Source: Aphelocoma coerulescens
Lineage: Eukaryota > Chordata > Aves > Passeriformes > Corvidae
Direction of reading: 5' to 3'
Assembly: GCF_041296385.1 (NCBI RefSeq)
Contig: NC_091023.1
Location: forward strand, 21,046,924 to 21,110,923
DNA: 64,000 bases
Shown: positions 23,501-37,200 of the stretch, in pieces
Numbering within the stretch: the stretch's first letter is position 1
Layout of the letters: every line of letters starts with the position of its first letter
Notes under the pieces: generated by a model
The model's database searches: none
What the model was told of the DNA's origin: nothing
Seen by the model: the letters and a program-made list of their open reading frames with translations, nothing else
Position numbers and translations under genes: made by a program

Positions 23501-26500
23501 TCTGTGTCTCTCATCTGTAAACACCTGCTACACTCCAGCAAACAGATCATTAGAGGGAGAGGGCTTGGTAGTTCTTAAAAATTACTATTAGATGACTGCA
23601 AAAGGCTATTGAAAAAAAATCATGGAGTTCCTAGGAATTGCATTAATTCTATGGCAAGCATACTTCTCTGTTTTCTTCCAGCTGACTACAGGTTTGGCTA
23701 TAAACATCCTGTTCTGCTCTGTCTTTATTGATTGACTATATATATTGCTACTAATGCAAATCAGCTCTTCATAAAATTATTAGGGAGATTTAATATGGCA
23801 TTTTGCCGTGTAAACCTCAAAGTGCTTTCAAATCAACTAAAGGCTAGCAAGGTACCTAATATTTCTGCCTTACCCAACATCATAGAGCAAAACAACTACA
23901 TAAAAATTAAATGCACAACATTTCCCCAATTTTGAACCTTACCAAACTGACATGATTCAAGTATGTGCATAAATATAATTCTAAATTATATTCATTCTTT
24001 CTCTACATAAGAAAAGAAAATCTAAATGTGCTGGTGATAATTAATATTCTATAGATGGAGAGTTGTTGTGGTTTAAATTGCCTGAATGTTACCCACCACT
24101 AATGTGATGTATTTGCCTATTTATACAATGCAATCATTTGATTACCTGATTAAAACTACACCAAGAAATCCTATGAGGTAGAGTGACTAAACCTTGCTGC
24201 ATTTAATTAATGTTATATTTAGATTAAAATAATTAATTAAAAATGAGTAAAATGTTGGCTCCTTAGTTTCTTAGCAATTTTTCCCTCCTGCTTATACATA
24301 TTTTCATTTAAACAAGTATAAAGCTTTACTGAAAATATCTAAAATCTGAGCATTATTTAATGATCTTTAAGGGCAACACGAATGCTCTGGTGAAATTCTG
24401 TAGCACTGCAAAATCAGTCACAGAAAAGAGAAGTTTAACCCCCAGAAATTGCCCCTAGTTTGGGTTCTTCAGCATTAACACAGTAAAGTGAGAGATGTTC
24501 CTTGCACACACACACATGTTCCACTGAGAGGAACCTGTCACCAGGGAAAAACAACTCCCTCAAGAATTCTATTTAAAGTCATCGGGGGACAAAGAATTCG
24601 GCATCATCTGAATCCCTCTGATATTCATGACAGGGCAGGTGATTCTCAAACAGATCACTACAACCCCAGGGATCACCATTAGACACTTAATATTCCCCCA
24701 CTTCCAAAGTACTCTGTGTTTTCTTACACAAAAGCACCACACCTGGAAATTCCAAGAGTAAGCAGGTTTTTAGGCTGTGCAGGAAGGTAGTACTCCATTT
24801 TTTACAAGAGAAAACTGCCTCAGAGATAAACCACATGGCTTGAAAATAATTGTTCTTTGAAAAAGCCTGCAGGTATTCTGCATGACAGAGAAGGCCTTTT
24901 TCACCCAGAGGAGAAGAAGAAACTGAAAATGATGAAAAACAGAATACTTTCAAAAGGTCAGGTCAAACCAAGATTAGCCAAGAACCAGTTCTGATGTTGT
25001 ATTCAGATTTCTACTGAACCGAGGAAAAGTCAGTTTACCTAAGCAACACAAGCTGCCAAAAATAAAACTCCAGTTGTACCTTTGAAAATTGTGTGAAGGA
25101 ATTTTTGCATTTTAATGGAGACTTCCTAAAAAAAAAAAAAAAGGCAAATTACAATACCAGCGGTTATAAAACAAACCATGGATAAATATCTATGCTTGGA
25201 GCAAAAAATTTAAATATATCATTATATGTTGCACTACTTTGCAAACTGGAATTATTTTTTATTTAGTTTACAGCTAGAAAACATGAGACAAACTTAATCC
25301 TGTAATTCTTGTTCAAGGCTTTGGTTTCTGTTAAGCAGCATTTGCATACTTTTAAATAATTGTCTTATTTTTTAAAAAAATATGACCATCAGTGTAAGAT
25401 CTTTATAATAAATGGTACTTCATGGGACTAAATTACGTTTTAGATGCAAAATTTACATCAAACTGGTAAGAAATACAAAAGCAAGGTAGTAAAAAATTAT
25501 ATAGTGTAAATTTAATTTTCCATCCTGCACTTTTTCTACATTTAACTTTATCTACTGACAGTCTCTCTCTGATTCCTGATGCTTGCTATATGATTCTGGA
25601 TTACATTTATCCTTCCTATACCCAAATTGAAGTCCCATGCCTCATTGAGTCAGATGTTGCCAACACCCAGTACAAACTGCTAGGAATTTTAATGGCTTTT
25701 TAAGGAAGGTAAAAATCAAGCAGGTATGTTCCCACTTGATAAGAGAATTTCAGAGCAATCAAATATTTTAAGCTAAAATTACACAGCATGAATTATATAA
25801 GTGGCAAGACTGCAACTGGAACGCCATCAGCAGCTCCAAGTACCTTAAAAATACAGAGTTATAAGGTTAAAAAAAAAAAATAATTGAGAAACTGTTGCAC
25901 ACACCTTTGGTAGCTGTGTTTCTCCAAAGTGTGCACTTACCCCAGAAAATACTGCATTAGAACTTCTTCCATATCTTTTTCATCAGCAGAGGTAAAGGCA
26001 AACTCTCCAACACGGTGGGTAAAGTGACTCAAAAGACTGAATTTCCATGACCACAGGCTCAGCCTCACTATTGAGTGAGTTACATTTATTGATGGTAAAT
26101 TTCAGAAAACTGCTTAAAATTGTATTCTGTTATGATGGACAACCCAGAAAATACTGTATCAAGAGGGAACCTGTCTCCAGACCCAACTCTGAACACACTG
26201 AAAACTTTGGATGCTTTTTTCCTTTAGAGCTTGTATTTTCAAATCTAGTTTTGAATATAAGCAATTTTTGAGCATGGAATGGTTGGATTTGTAATTAAAG
26301 GATGCACTCATTCAGTTATTTGATAATGTAAAAAGTAGAACTCTCCTGGACTTAATGGTGCTCAAGGTTTTTCTTGCTGTTAATTCAGTAGCAGGAAAAC
26401 TGGTCAGTGTTACTTGTCACACATATAACTGAGATACTGTGAAACCTAGGTTTGATAAAATGCAAATTAATTTGGTTTAGTATAAAACTCTAATGATCTG

Positions 26501-29500
26501 GGACTTGACAAGAACTGCATGACTTGCCAAATGTTTTGTGCTGTGAATTGTTGCTAATATAAATACACTGTAGGTAAGTAGGTAAAATGATTAGGATTTG
26601 ACAACAAGGCCTCATTTTCAAAAGGCTGATATTTTGTACTCCAAGCTGTGGCTTGTAAAGCATTTTGAGTGCCTGAAGGCATTCTCATTCTGTAATACAT
26701 AGAGTCAGAAAGACTGCAAACCTATTTTGGTGCAGTCTAACTTTGTGATGATCAGGCTCTGCCATGCTACTCATTTTTGGGATGCATCATTCAAACCCTC
26801 CAAGTGGATAATAAATAATTTATGCCAGTGAGATTACAGCCTTGCTTCTCCATACCCCACAGGGAAAAAAAAGAAGAAAGATGTCTCATCACTCTGAAGG
26901 GGACAGATACAGTCACTCTATTCTTTGAAGAGTTATATTTCAGGATCTCATGAGTATCCCAAACAGGTCAGTCAGTGGGAGGTTGGATGCCAAATGAATA
27001 TGCAGCAACATACTCCTCACTGGTTTTCAATACAATAGCACAAAGAGAAAAAAATTCGGAGAGAAAGCTTCCATGACATCCTTCCAACAAAAGTGAATTA
27101 AGGCTCACCTGGTAAAGCAAACCATGAAAGTAAATTTATGGGGTTTTTAATGACCAACACTATCCCCTCAGTACACACAGCACATGCCTGCAGGAGCAGT
27201 GGCTCTCACTCAGGGAAGCACATGGCTCAAACCACCCCAGAACTCCAGCCTGCTTCTGAAAAACAAAACAAACCCAAACCACACCACACAAAGAGCAAAA
27301 TCTGCATTTGTATTGCAGCACCTAATGTTAGAAATTAGGCCCACAGTTGGGTGCAATATGGTTACTACAGCTTGTAACTACTCTAATTTACATTTCCCAC
27401 CTACTATCAGCATTCCATGTCACACTTTCTGAGCTACACAGAACTCAGGATCTGTGGCACTTCTAGCAGGAATGTTTGCTAGCACTACTTCCCAAACACA
27501 ACACCACTTGCCAACTTGCGAATCAGCTCAGTAAAGACACCCTGATGAGCTTTATCACAATGCTGACCCACAAATGCAGATGCATCAGCTCTGCTGAGGT
27601 CAGCCTTCTGCCACCCTTTACCCATGCAGGGGTTTCTTTCATTGTGCTGAGATCTTCAATCTGCTGTTCATGAGCACAACATCAACTCAAGGGTTTCACT
27701 ACGAAATAACAAGGAAAATCATTTATCCATGTCCTACAAGTGAACATATTACATGCCACATATTCCCTGCTCCTCCACACACATTCCCAATATCCAATAC
27801 TATATCAGCTCTTTTAAGAACCCTAAAATCCCACTGAATCATCCTGCACACCTCTAACAGTGCACACAGAGGCAGGACAGACCCACAACACCACATTATC
27901 CAGGTAAGAGGGGACATGTATGTAAACAACCATGGTACAGCCAGTCCAACAGTCAGGTTTTTAAAGTGGGGGAGAAATTTGTCATCAAAATCTCTGGCTT
28001 TATTACTGTAATCAAAGACTGGAGTAAGTTTAATCGTAATAGACGCACATGAAGAAGCTTTTTTTTGGCACAGAACACTGAAAATCAGACATAATTCTCT
28101 GGAAGAACTCTCTTGACACATGGGTAAACTATGGCTGATCTTGCCCATGGCACCAGCCTGGAACAAGGCTGAAGAAATTTCCTGCTGACAAAGCTTTACC
28201 TTGTCCTAAAACCTGTGGTCTGACACTGAAACTTCTCAATAGCAACGATGCATGAACAAATCACCCCCTTCAAGCCACACACAAAACCTATTTTTTATTC
28301 TTTGAAGGAAAGTCACTCCCACCACTCCACACAGACCATGAAGGTCAATAACTACCATCATACTTTCCATATAAAAATCCTCTCCTGGACTTCAGTGGGA
28401 ATTGAGCAAATGGTATAATAACTATACTTGCACTTAAGACATCAAGTATCTGTAGAAATCGAATTTTTCAGAAAGATAATCACAAAGCAGATTTATTAAA
28501 GTGTGTCAGCACCACAAATACAAGTCTCCAGGCTCCACTGCAAGATAAATTAAATGATCCAAAAGATGTCAAATGATTTTATTTTTACAGCAGTGGGGTA
28601 CTGTAATACTCTTTTCCTGACTGGATTCTTCCAACTTTTATCTACTTAAACCATGAGAAACTGTCCTTGGTGTTGCCTCTGTACAGGAAAAAAAATAGCA
28701 CTGAGAAAAGGAGAAGAGAAAAAGCTAGAGAAGGGAAAAGCCATATGGTCAAATGACTTTTTCTTTCTGGTTTCATAGAAAAACTTCATAGAAGTTCACT
28801 TGAACTTGGTTTCAAGAACTATGAAATATTAAGTCTTGGGAGAAGAACTGCAACTAACTGAATAACATGTAATTTTAACCAGACACATGAATCTGATCTA
28901 GCCCAAGGAACTTTGAAAAGATCTTCAATGAAACACACAGCAGCCAGCTATTACCCAAAACTCATCATACATCTAAATGATGTGCTTGTTTGCACCTTGA
29001 AAATTAAGATTATTATCTGAGATATTTCCAAAACCTAAGTATAGAATTGAGTAGGGATATTGTTATTCCTATGTACTGTCAAGTACTACAGGACTAAAAA
29101 CACATTTAAATTTTGTTAAGAAAATGTGGAGTTTTATTAACAAGGTTTCAGGGATATGTCACAGCTTTTTCATAGCAAGCAAGCAAATCACAGAAAGGCT
29201 GATAATGTATTTTATTTCAGAACTGATTAGCAGAGTTCTATAATACAGAAAACTGATAGCTTCTAATTACTGCACAGTATAATCTAAGAAAAGTACCTAG
29301 AACTTTATATTTCAGGTTTAATCCTCAAAGTCTGATCTTTACAAGTTAATTTTGATGCAATAAATCTAACTTCCTGAAACAATGCACACACAGTCTGTAA
29401 GGAAGAAATGTTTTCACTGCACAAATTGAGAAAACAAATTGACAAGTCCAGCAAAGTGCAATCTAAAGCTATTTACTCTGGTAAGGAAGACTAGTGAATG

Positions 29501-29820
29501 CTACATATATATTTTTCTGAGAATACTAAATAATACACCTACATGAATTTTCAAAGGTGCAGATTCTAGTCAACAATGTGGAAAAAATTTCCTTCACAAC
29601 CCAATGTATTTTAATGGACTAAAGCTACTGAATTCCATAAACATGAACTCTTTTTTCTCAATATTAAATCCTTCTCCATGCATTACACCTGCCACAGTTT
29701 GTATCTCTGGCCTCACTGCTATAATTGTATATACAAATGATTGTATGGATAGGAATAGTTTTCCTAAGCTTACCAGTTTTATTTGTAGGTACAAAATCAA
29801 GTGTGTATTTGCACAAACAT

Positions 29821-29839
29821 ACACACACACACACACACA
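29821..29839. repeat. (AC)n dinucleotide repeat
   Basis: Nineteen bases of alternating A and C, seen directly, in the intron between exons D and E. Confidence 0.96.
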
Positions 29840-32800
29840 GAGGAATTTTCAAATTATAAACAGCCTGGAAGTTCCAGAACATGATTTGCATTGTCCTGGT
29901 TGTTGGTATGGTTGGCATTTATATCAGAAGTCACAAGTAAGAACTCAGATATATTTAATAACATCCTTTCTGCCACAATTGAGAGTTGTGGGTCTGAAGC
30001 CAAACACAACATTTATATTGTCTACTTTATACTTTTCTTTCAAAAAAGGGGGAATATTTTTATACTGAGATCAATTGTTTTCATGTGAGTAGCAGGTTTC
30101 TATCCAATAAATAATGAAGGTGTTGACTACCACTGAATTTAGTGGTTCTGTCTGAAAAATGTTGGTAGGAAAAGCTCCATTCCAAGACGGTTCTCCATTG
30201 ACATGTAACACCTCTGAAGATTTATCAGTCAGTTTGTGTAAACTAGAAATACATGATTAATAATTATCCTAAACCACTGTTTTTATTGTGATTTCCAGAG
30301 TACCACAGAAGATGTTACATGAAAGTCTGTGCTGCTACCTTTACAAAATAAACATGGGATTCCTTCCAAAGAATAAAAAGAATTTTCGTGACACAGAGAT
30401 ATCATCTGTGAAAAAAAATCTTACTGGCATTAATTACCCTCCTTCTAAATCCTTTTAAAATCAATTATAATTTCATTTTATCTTGAGTTATTATCAATAT
30501 TAATCAATTTACAGTTACAGAGGTCATTGCAATTCTCCTTTGTAATTTTAATTCAATGTTATCTCACTTTTAGCTTCTAGAACACCCCTGGCCTCCACAT
30601 TTCAGTTCACTTTGGATACCCTGGGCTCTGTTCTTATGGGATACTGAGACTTTACAGCACAATTCATTTAAGCTTTTTCTTCATTTCACTGACAGGATGC
30701 CATAGCTCTTTAGTAACTTGCAATTACAGATGCTGTGTGTGGTATACTTACAATATTTAAAAACATAGTATTTACTTAGCAAGACTGAGAAAATTACCTA
30801 CATTGTCTTCTCTAATTTTTATGATTTCCTATTAGTTAATCTGAAAAACGTCAGTCATGTGGTAAAAACTAATCCAAAAGTCACTTCCCTTGCTTGTCTG
30901 AGACACATCAGTTAATTTCAAACACCAAATTTCACATTAACTTTGAGGAAAATGTACCAGTTCTCTGAAGCTGATATTCAGTGTACAAAGTGTGTAATTT
31001 TCTTTTGTGTATAATGATAGCTTTTGTTCAATACGTAAAACAGTGGTTGCAAAAAAGAATAAAGATCACCCATGCAAGAAAGGGAAAAAAAAACATTACT
31101 CTTTAACTGTGGTGACTTCAATAAATGATAAAAATTGTTCCAAATTACTGTGATAGAAGTCAAGCACAGATCATCTGAGAAAGTTTTATAATCTTGTAGA
31201 CTAGAAGCTGAAACACATCAGAGAAACTCATTTTTGCAGCAGAGCAAGGAGTTGAATCAAACGATTGCTTGAAGCCCTTGTAAGTTTTCTTTTTGTGTCA
31301 TCAAAGGTGCTTTGCATATTCATTTGTTTGTACATCCTACCTCATCACACCTCCTATTTGGCATCTGTAAAATAAAATTCTCATTTCCTTTTATAGAAAA
31401 AAAACAACCAAAAAACAAACTCAAACCAAGTAAACTACACGTTTGTTCCAATTATAACAATGATCCATTAATTTACAGGGAGAAAAAGATTTTAAATGAT
31501 TTTTTTTTTGCCCCCTCCCCCAATTCCCCAGAGCTCCAAAGAAATATTTACTCCAATATAATTGGTTTCAAAGCACCCTCGATTCTGAGCATTCAGTTCC
31601 ATTTTAGCTGTTTTTAGCAGGCACATGTTTTACAGGCTTACTTGAACATATTCTGGAAATAAAATTTATGATGCTTTTGTGGTGTTTGGAGTTAATTAAA
31701 TATTTTGACTGACAGCTGCAAATAACGACTGCTACTTGTCTCAGATAAAAATCTAATCATTACACAAACCTTGACAAGGAGGCCAAATGCAACAGAAAAA
31801 CATGCAAGAAATAAAATACAGCATACAAGACAAGTTTTTTAAAAATCATGAATTTAAAAGCAAATAAGATGTTTTGTAATTAGCATGAGACACAGAAATT
31901 TAAAATATCATAGTACTATGGAGTTCATGTACACCAGCTATCAGGTCAGCCTCTTCCATATAGCATTGATTTCTCTTTTGCCCATCAGTTATTAATTAGT
32001 AGACTATAGATTTATGTTTATAGAGTTAAAATGACCATAAACAACCGTTCCCCTTCATTCTAGTCCCAACTTGAAAGGAAAAAACAACTTGAAGTATTTC
32101 TGTATTATTTTTTTATGTTGCCTAGTAGCCTAAATTCCTCCTTTTCTACTGATTTTTAACCTCCATAATTTTTTTTGATAAAAGCCTGACATAAAAACTT
32201 GCTAAACTTACAGGATTTTAAAAGCATACTGGTCACTTGTCCATTTCATGAGAGAAACTTTAAAACTAAAAGCTAACTGACCAAAAGCTTTTTGAGTATT
32301 ACTCGCATTTCAGAACAGATATTTATTACTTAACTACCAGCAGTAGAAAATGCGAATAAACTAAGGGTTTATTCCACAAATGTTTGGACATATTTTTGGA
32401 TTTCAAACTGCAAAATTAGTAGGTGATCTCAAAACTTTTAGTTAGCCAGAATTGTTGCAAATCTCTTCCTTGCCTGTCACAACACTGCTAATGTATGAAA
32501 CATCAGGAAGACCACCTACATCTCTATTCACACAAACCCACGAGTTGTTTATTAACCTTAATACTAAATATTGTTTTTCCTTTCCATTCAGACACAGAAC
32601 ACAGTGGCTTCCTAGGAGTGCTCAAAAGCCTTTAAAAAAAAAAAATCAATAGCAATAAATTAGAACTGGATGTGCAGCTTTTTAAAAATATTTACAACTA
32701 AAATGAAAAGCGATCATTTTCATGTTAGAATAAAAAATGAACATGTTCAAACTGAGAGGAAGCTAGTTTCCAATTTGATTTTTTTAGGGGGTGTTTGTTT

Positions 32801-33211
32801 TTAGAAGTCTCCCTTCTAGTGCCAAATTACCTACGGACAGTAGAACATTGATCCTTTTTCAAGTAATTATTCAGAAACATATCTAATTGAGACAAAGATG
32901 ACATGATACAAAATAAAGAAGTCAGCAGCTCTCCTAAATATGTTTTAAGGCTCCTCTTGAAGGGAAACTTAAGCATTTAAAGTGTTAAAATAGAAGGCTA
33001 CAAAACAGGTTTTGAAATCCCTTTCAATGCTCTGTCAAGAGACAAAGGTTGGAGCTTTATGACCTTTTAGCTGCCGAAAAAAAGCTTTTTGCAGAACCTC
33101 CAAGAAAACTATTTCTTGCATTTTGGCTTTTCCTGACATCTGAGATTATCTGCTGCAAAATTTTTCTCTGTTATATTCAGTGAGGTCCCATTCTGTGTGC
33201 ACTTCAAAACA

Positions 33212-33239
33212 GGAATTGTGAGAATTGTGGGAATTGTGG
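33212..33239. repeat. Three-copy 9-bp tandem repeat
   Basis: Three near-identical copies of a unit close to GGAATTGTG lie head to tail, with one base varying between copies. Confidence 0.88.
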
Positions 33240-33724
33240 CATTTTGACTCAATAAATAAAAATGCATCTCAACTACATAACAATTAATTACATTAAATTA
33301 ATTAAAACCTCAGGAATAATTTGGAACATACACATATTTTTCACATATATTTAATTGTCTTGAAATTACTTTTAAAATTTTACATTCCCAGTTTATGGTG
33401 TCCCAATAATACCCCTTCTAGCTCTGTTTAGTCTCTTTTTTTACACTGGATAAGACACCATCACCACAATATGCTTGTGGTAAACAGATGAAGAATGAAC
33501 AAACCAGGCAAACCCCAGAACAGTTCAAGTTTATGCTTATGATTATTCAAACTATCACAGTTTTAAATGGATTTGGAATGATTTTCCTCACACCTGGTTT
33601 CAATGAATTCATCAAAGAAATTCATTACTAAGTTCTTGCCAATAAATATGTCTAAGTTAAAATTTTGAGGGTTTTTTTTTCCTTTGGATAACTGACATTA
33701 ACCAGGTCAGGTGTTTGTTTGGGG

Positions 33725-33763
33725 ATTTTTTTGGCTTTTTTTTTTTTTTTGCCTTTTTTTTCC
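33725..33763. repeat. T-rich tract
   Basis: Successive T runs broken by GGC and GCC. The adjacent GT/GGG-rich sequence (33700-33724) has the same G/T character. Confidence 0.9.
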
Positions 33764-34157
33764 TTCTCAAATCTTAATATTTATTATATAGGTATGCCTA
33801 AACAAGAGACACAGAAATTCAAACAACAGCCTTAAAGCAATCCAGCTTTTGTTTTCACATGTAAGAACTGTTACTGCGACAACACTGAAATTAAAGGGGT
33901 GACAAATTTATGTAACAAAAATATGCCAATCGCCATAATTTTGAGGTGATTTCTAAACCTGAACCCTACAAGACAGGTAAGAGTCCTCCAAGCACGGCAA
34001 GGGTCTATGTTGAAAGAGAACTTCTAACCTCAAAAATCTCTCAGCACGAGCAGGAATTCCAGACTGCACCCACTGGGGCTCAGCTCAACATTTTCACCTC
34101 AGTTAGTGGCTTACCATCCTACAGAGATACTTTTACTGTTCCTGGGAGAAACAGCTT

Positions 34158-34251
34158 AAAAACCAAACCAAACCAAACCAAACCAAACCAAACCACCCGA
34201 GCAACCAACCAAAAAAACCCACCCAAACAAAAAACAAACCCCAAACCCCAC
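34158..34251. repeat. (AAACC)n microsatellite with A/C-rich extension
   Basis: About seven perfect AAACC units occupy 34158-34194. They are followed by imperfect A/C-rich sequence with almost no G or T to about 34251. Tracts of this type are frequent in bird genomes. The repeat creates the KPNQT-like periodicity in an open frame on the plus strand. Confidence 0.95.
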
Positions 34252-37200
34252 ACCTTCCCCGGTTTCTACAAATCTGCAGTTTTTCCCACTCCTCTGACTT
34301 CTCAGTATATGACCTGCTCAGTACTCTATGAAACAGCTCACAATTTTACACCAGAAAGGAGAGGTACATCATTTAAAAATAAACATCTTCATGCTTTTCC
34401 AAAGAATAATCCACCACAGCTCCAAGGCACACTGAGACAGAGGGAGCAGTACTGTGCTAAAGAGCACTTCAAACCTTCCCCTTCGGAGGATATGAGGTTT
34501 AGCACGCTCAGAAAGGCCATACTGATACTTTTGCCAAGGTCAAATATATACTGCATTACTGAAAATAGGTCACATTTTTATTTATGACAAACTAATGGTC
34601 TGCTTTTCATTATCCAGGTGATTTCTTTCCCAACGTGGATCTGCAAACGAAAGAGTGAGTTGTGCTGCACAAAATTATGATTTTTTTTCTGTGACATGCT
34701 ATAGTAAAGCCCATGGCTGCAGCTGTTGTGAGCCAAACAACATAACCTGACTTAAGCCTCATTTCATTTTATACTAATGTCTTATCAATTCTGATTTAAA
34801 GGTGCTTTCTTTCTTTCTAGTTATTTTGCCATACACCTAATTTTTGCATGTGCATTTCTTTCCCATGGGCTGTTTGTGTAGTACAGCTTATAGCTATAGA
34901 GTCAATTTAATTCCAGTCAGCAACATAGTTAATAATGATGAGAGAAACAGCAAGAAACTATGATTTGTGTTTATGCAGAAAATTTAAAATGTCCAGAGCT
35001 CTCAATCTATGTTCTTTTGTAAGAACTAAATTTTACTTTTAAACTCTCCACATGAACGCTTTTCTATCGCTAAGGAAACATCTTTCTATCATCATGAAAA
35101 AGTCAGTTCTGGAGGGAAATAATCAAGATGAAATTAAACAAAGGAATATTTAGACAGAAGTGAAGTTAGTTTTTCTAATACTTTCATCTGGCTAAAGTGT
35201 TTGGAAAGAAAAAACAATTCCCTTACGTCGAACAGTTCATTATATGAGACAGTATTAACTAGATTGGACAATAGAAACCTTGAACCAAACTCCATTTTTG
35301 CAGCAGAAAAGGAATTACTTCCCTACTCCAGCATTGCACTTAAAGGTAATAAAATGCTCAGATTTATTCAGTTTCATTCACAATAGCTATCAAAGAGACA
35401 TTTAAATTTCAAAACATGAAAACCTTTCTGAAAATATACATCATTTACACCTCTGTTAGAAATCTATGTTGTAAATACAGGGAAGGACATGGAAGCAGAA
35501 AAGCTGGAGTCACCAGGAACAAAGGAACTGTACCAGATCTCCAGTAAGATCACAGCTGGAAAACTGGTTCATTACTGCATTATGCCTTGCTAACAAACCC
35601 TTTTCCCCACGTTTAACAGCAACAGTATTTTCCTAACATCAGAATATATGAGTAGGTTTAAATTACTCACTGTCTGAATCAGCATTTGTCTATTAAAATT
35701 ATTCAATTTGGAAGAAGGATGAAAAATATATGTAACAGTGGACAAAGCAGCACTTTATCAAAAGAAAAAAGTGGTTAGAAGATGTAAAAAAAACCCCTCC
35801 TGCAAGTCAAATCCACCATTAAATGAAACTTTTCCCACTAGAGAAGCAGCAGCTTAACAATTTAATAGAGCTTGCAATGAAGTATTGTCTATATTAACAG
35901 CATCATTCGGATTAGGAATCCTTAGGAATTCCTGAGACAGAAGTTCATAGCATAAACTTCTGATTCTCAAGAGATTTTCTTTTGTTCTCAACACAAATAC
36001 AAAAAGGAACACCAGCAACAAATATAATGCTAAAAGTGATAATAGGTAAAGACTGAAATGTCACGGGGAAGCAAAAATCTTCTGTTATAAGGCATAGAAC
36101 AAGCAACTCAAATAATCATGTTCTTTCTCACTTACAACTACTGATATACAGCATTAAGAAATCCACTATTAATGCTGAAAGTATAAAAAAATAAATGAGA
36201 AACCCATAGAAACTGAAAGAAGAGAATCAATGCTGACATTAATGTAAGGGTTTTTTTTTTAAAAAAGATCAAGAAATAATGATAGTAACATCTATGCAGA
36301 AGCATATCTTTGGTTCTAATTCATAAAGAAAAAAGAGCTTTCTGTCAATAACCACCACCTTTAAATGCAGAGATGTTTTATGCCTTTTACTCCATTAGTG
36401 GAAACAAATACTGACAAATTGCATGGAAAAATACTTGGCACAGTCATTTTTACTGATCAACTCGCTCATCAATAGCTGTAAATCACTCTTTTCCTTGGGA
36501 GACAGGAGCAGTAAGTTTTGTTTGGCTCAGCAGTAACAGCAGACCTGGAGTCTGATGGTCACACAATCAGTTAAAAGACAACAGCAATGAATTTATGTTT
36601 CATAATATTTTTTTTTTCTTTGTGACATGTCCATTATAGAAAAAATCATTAATGGCCTTATTTAGAGAGAATGAATCCCAGCCTCGAACAAACCCAATTT
36701 ACCAATGACACTCTGCCAACAAATGGTGATTCACCAACTGAGCAAGCGAATTAACCATCATTTTCCTCACAAAATAACAGTAGACAAAAATATAACTTGG
36801 CAGTACTTCCCTCTTGTTAATGTGGACACTAATTAGTTATATAAAAAAGATTTGAATTAAATATGTCAAGGTCTCAGAACTGTTTGAGTTCCTCTTTGCT
36901 TAATTAATCCAAATATTTAAATTAGCTTCTTCGTGTTAATTTGGTGTTTCAACCAGAATCCCACAGACAGGCATATAAAATTATTATTTGCAGACTGCTT
37001 ATGTAGCTCCCTTTTGAAACCTGCAACTAATACGAAGATATAATCCCTTTACACAAAACATCTTTAAGAAACATGGTCTCTGTTAATTAGCCAAGTGCTT
37101 ATTCTATTCTCTGATTGCCAGACCTCACATAGCAGACAACTTACAAAGTTTCCTGATTCTTCTTTTCATTGTTAAGTTTAGAATGTCCATACAAACTGCA

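Noticed and set aside
26690..26780. Possible third CR1 tail
   Set aside because: Only one short block resembles the consensus and the block order is not kept.
27723..28166. 147-codon minus-strand open frame as a NAALADL2 exon
   Set aside because: The peptide has no similarity to any part of the family, and exons D and E already join in frame without it.
29604..30068. 154-codon plus-strand open frame
   Set aside because: It contains the (AC)n repeat, read as Thr-His units, and low-complexity sequence; no domain seen.
33946..34587. 213-codon open frame as a protein-coding gene
   Set aside because: No recognised domain, codon pattern dominated by a simple repeat, no splice or promoter support, and it lies antisense inside an intron.
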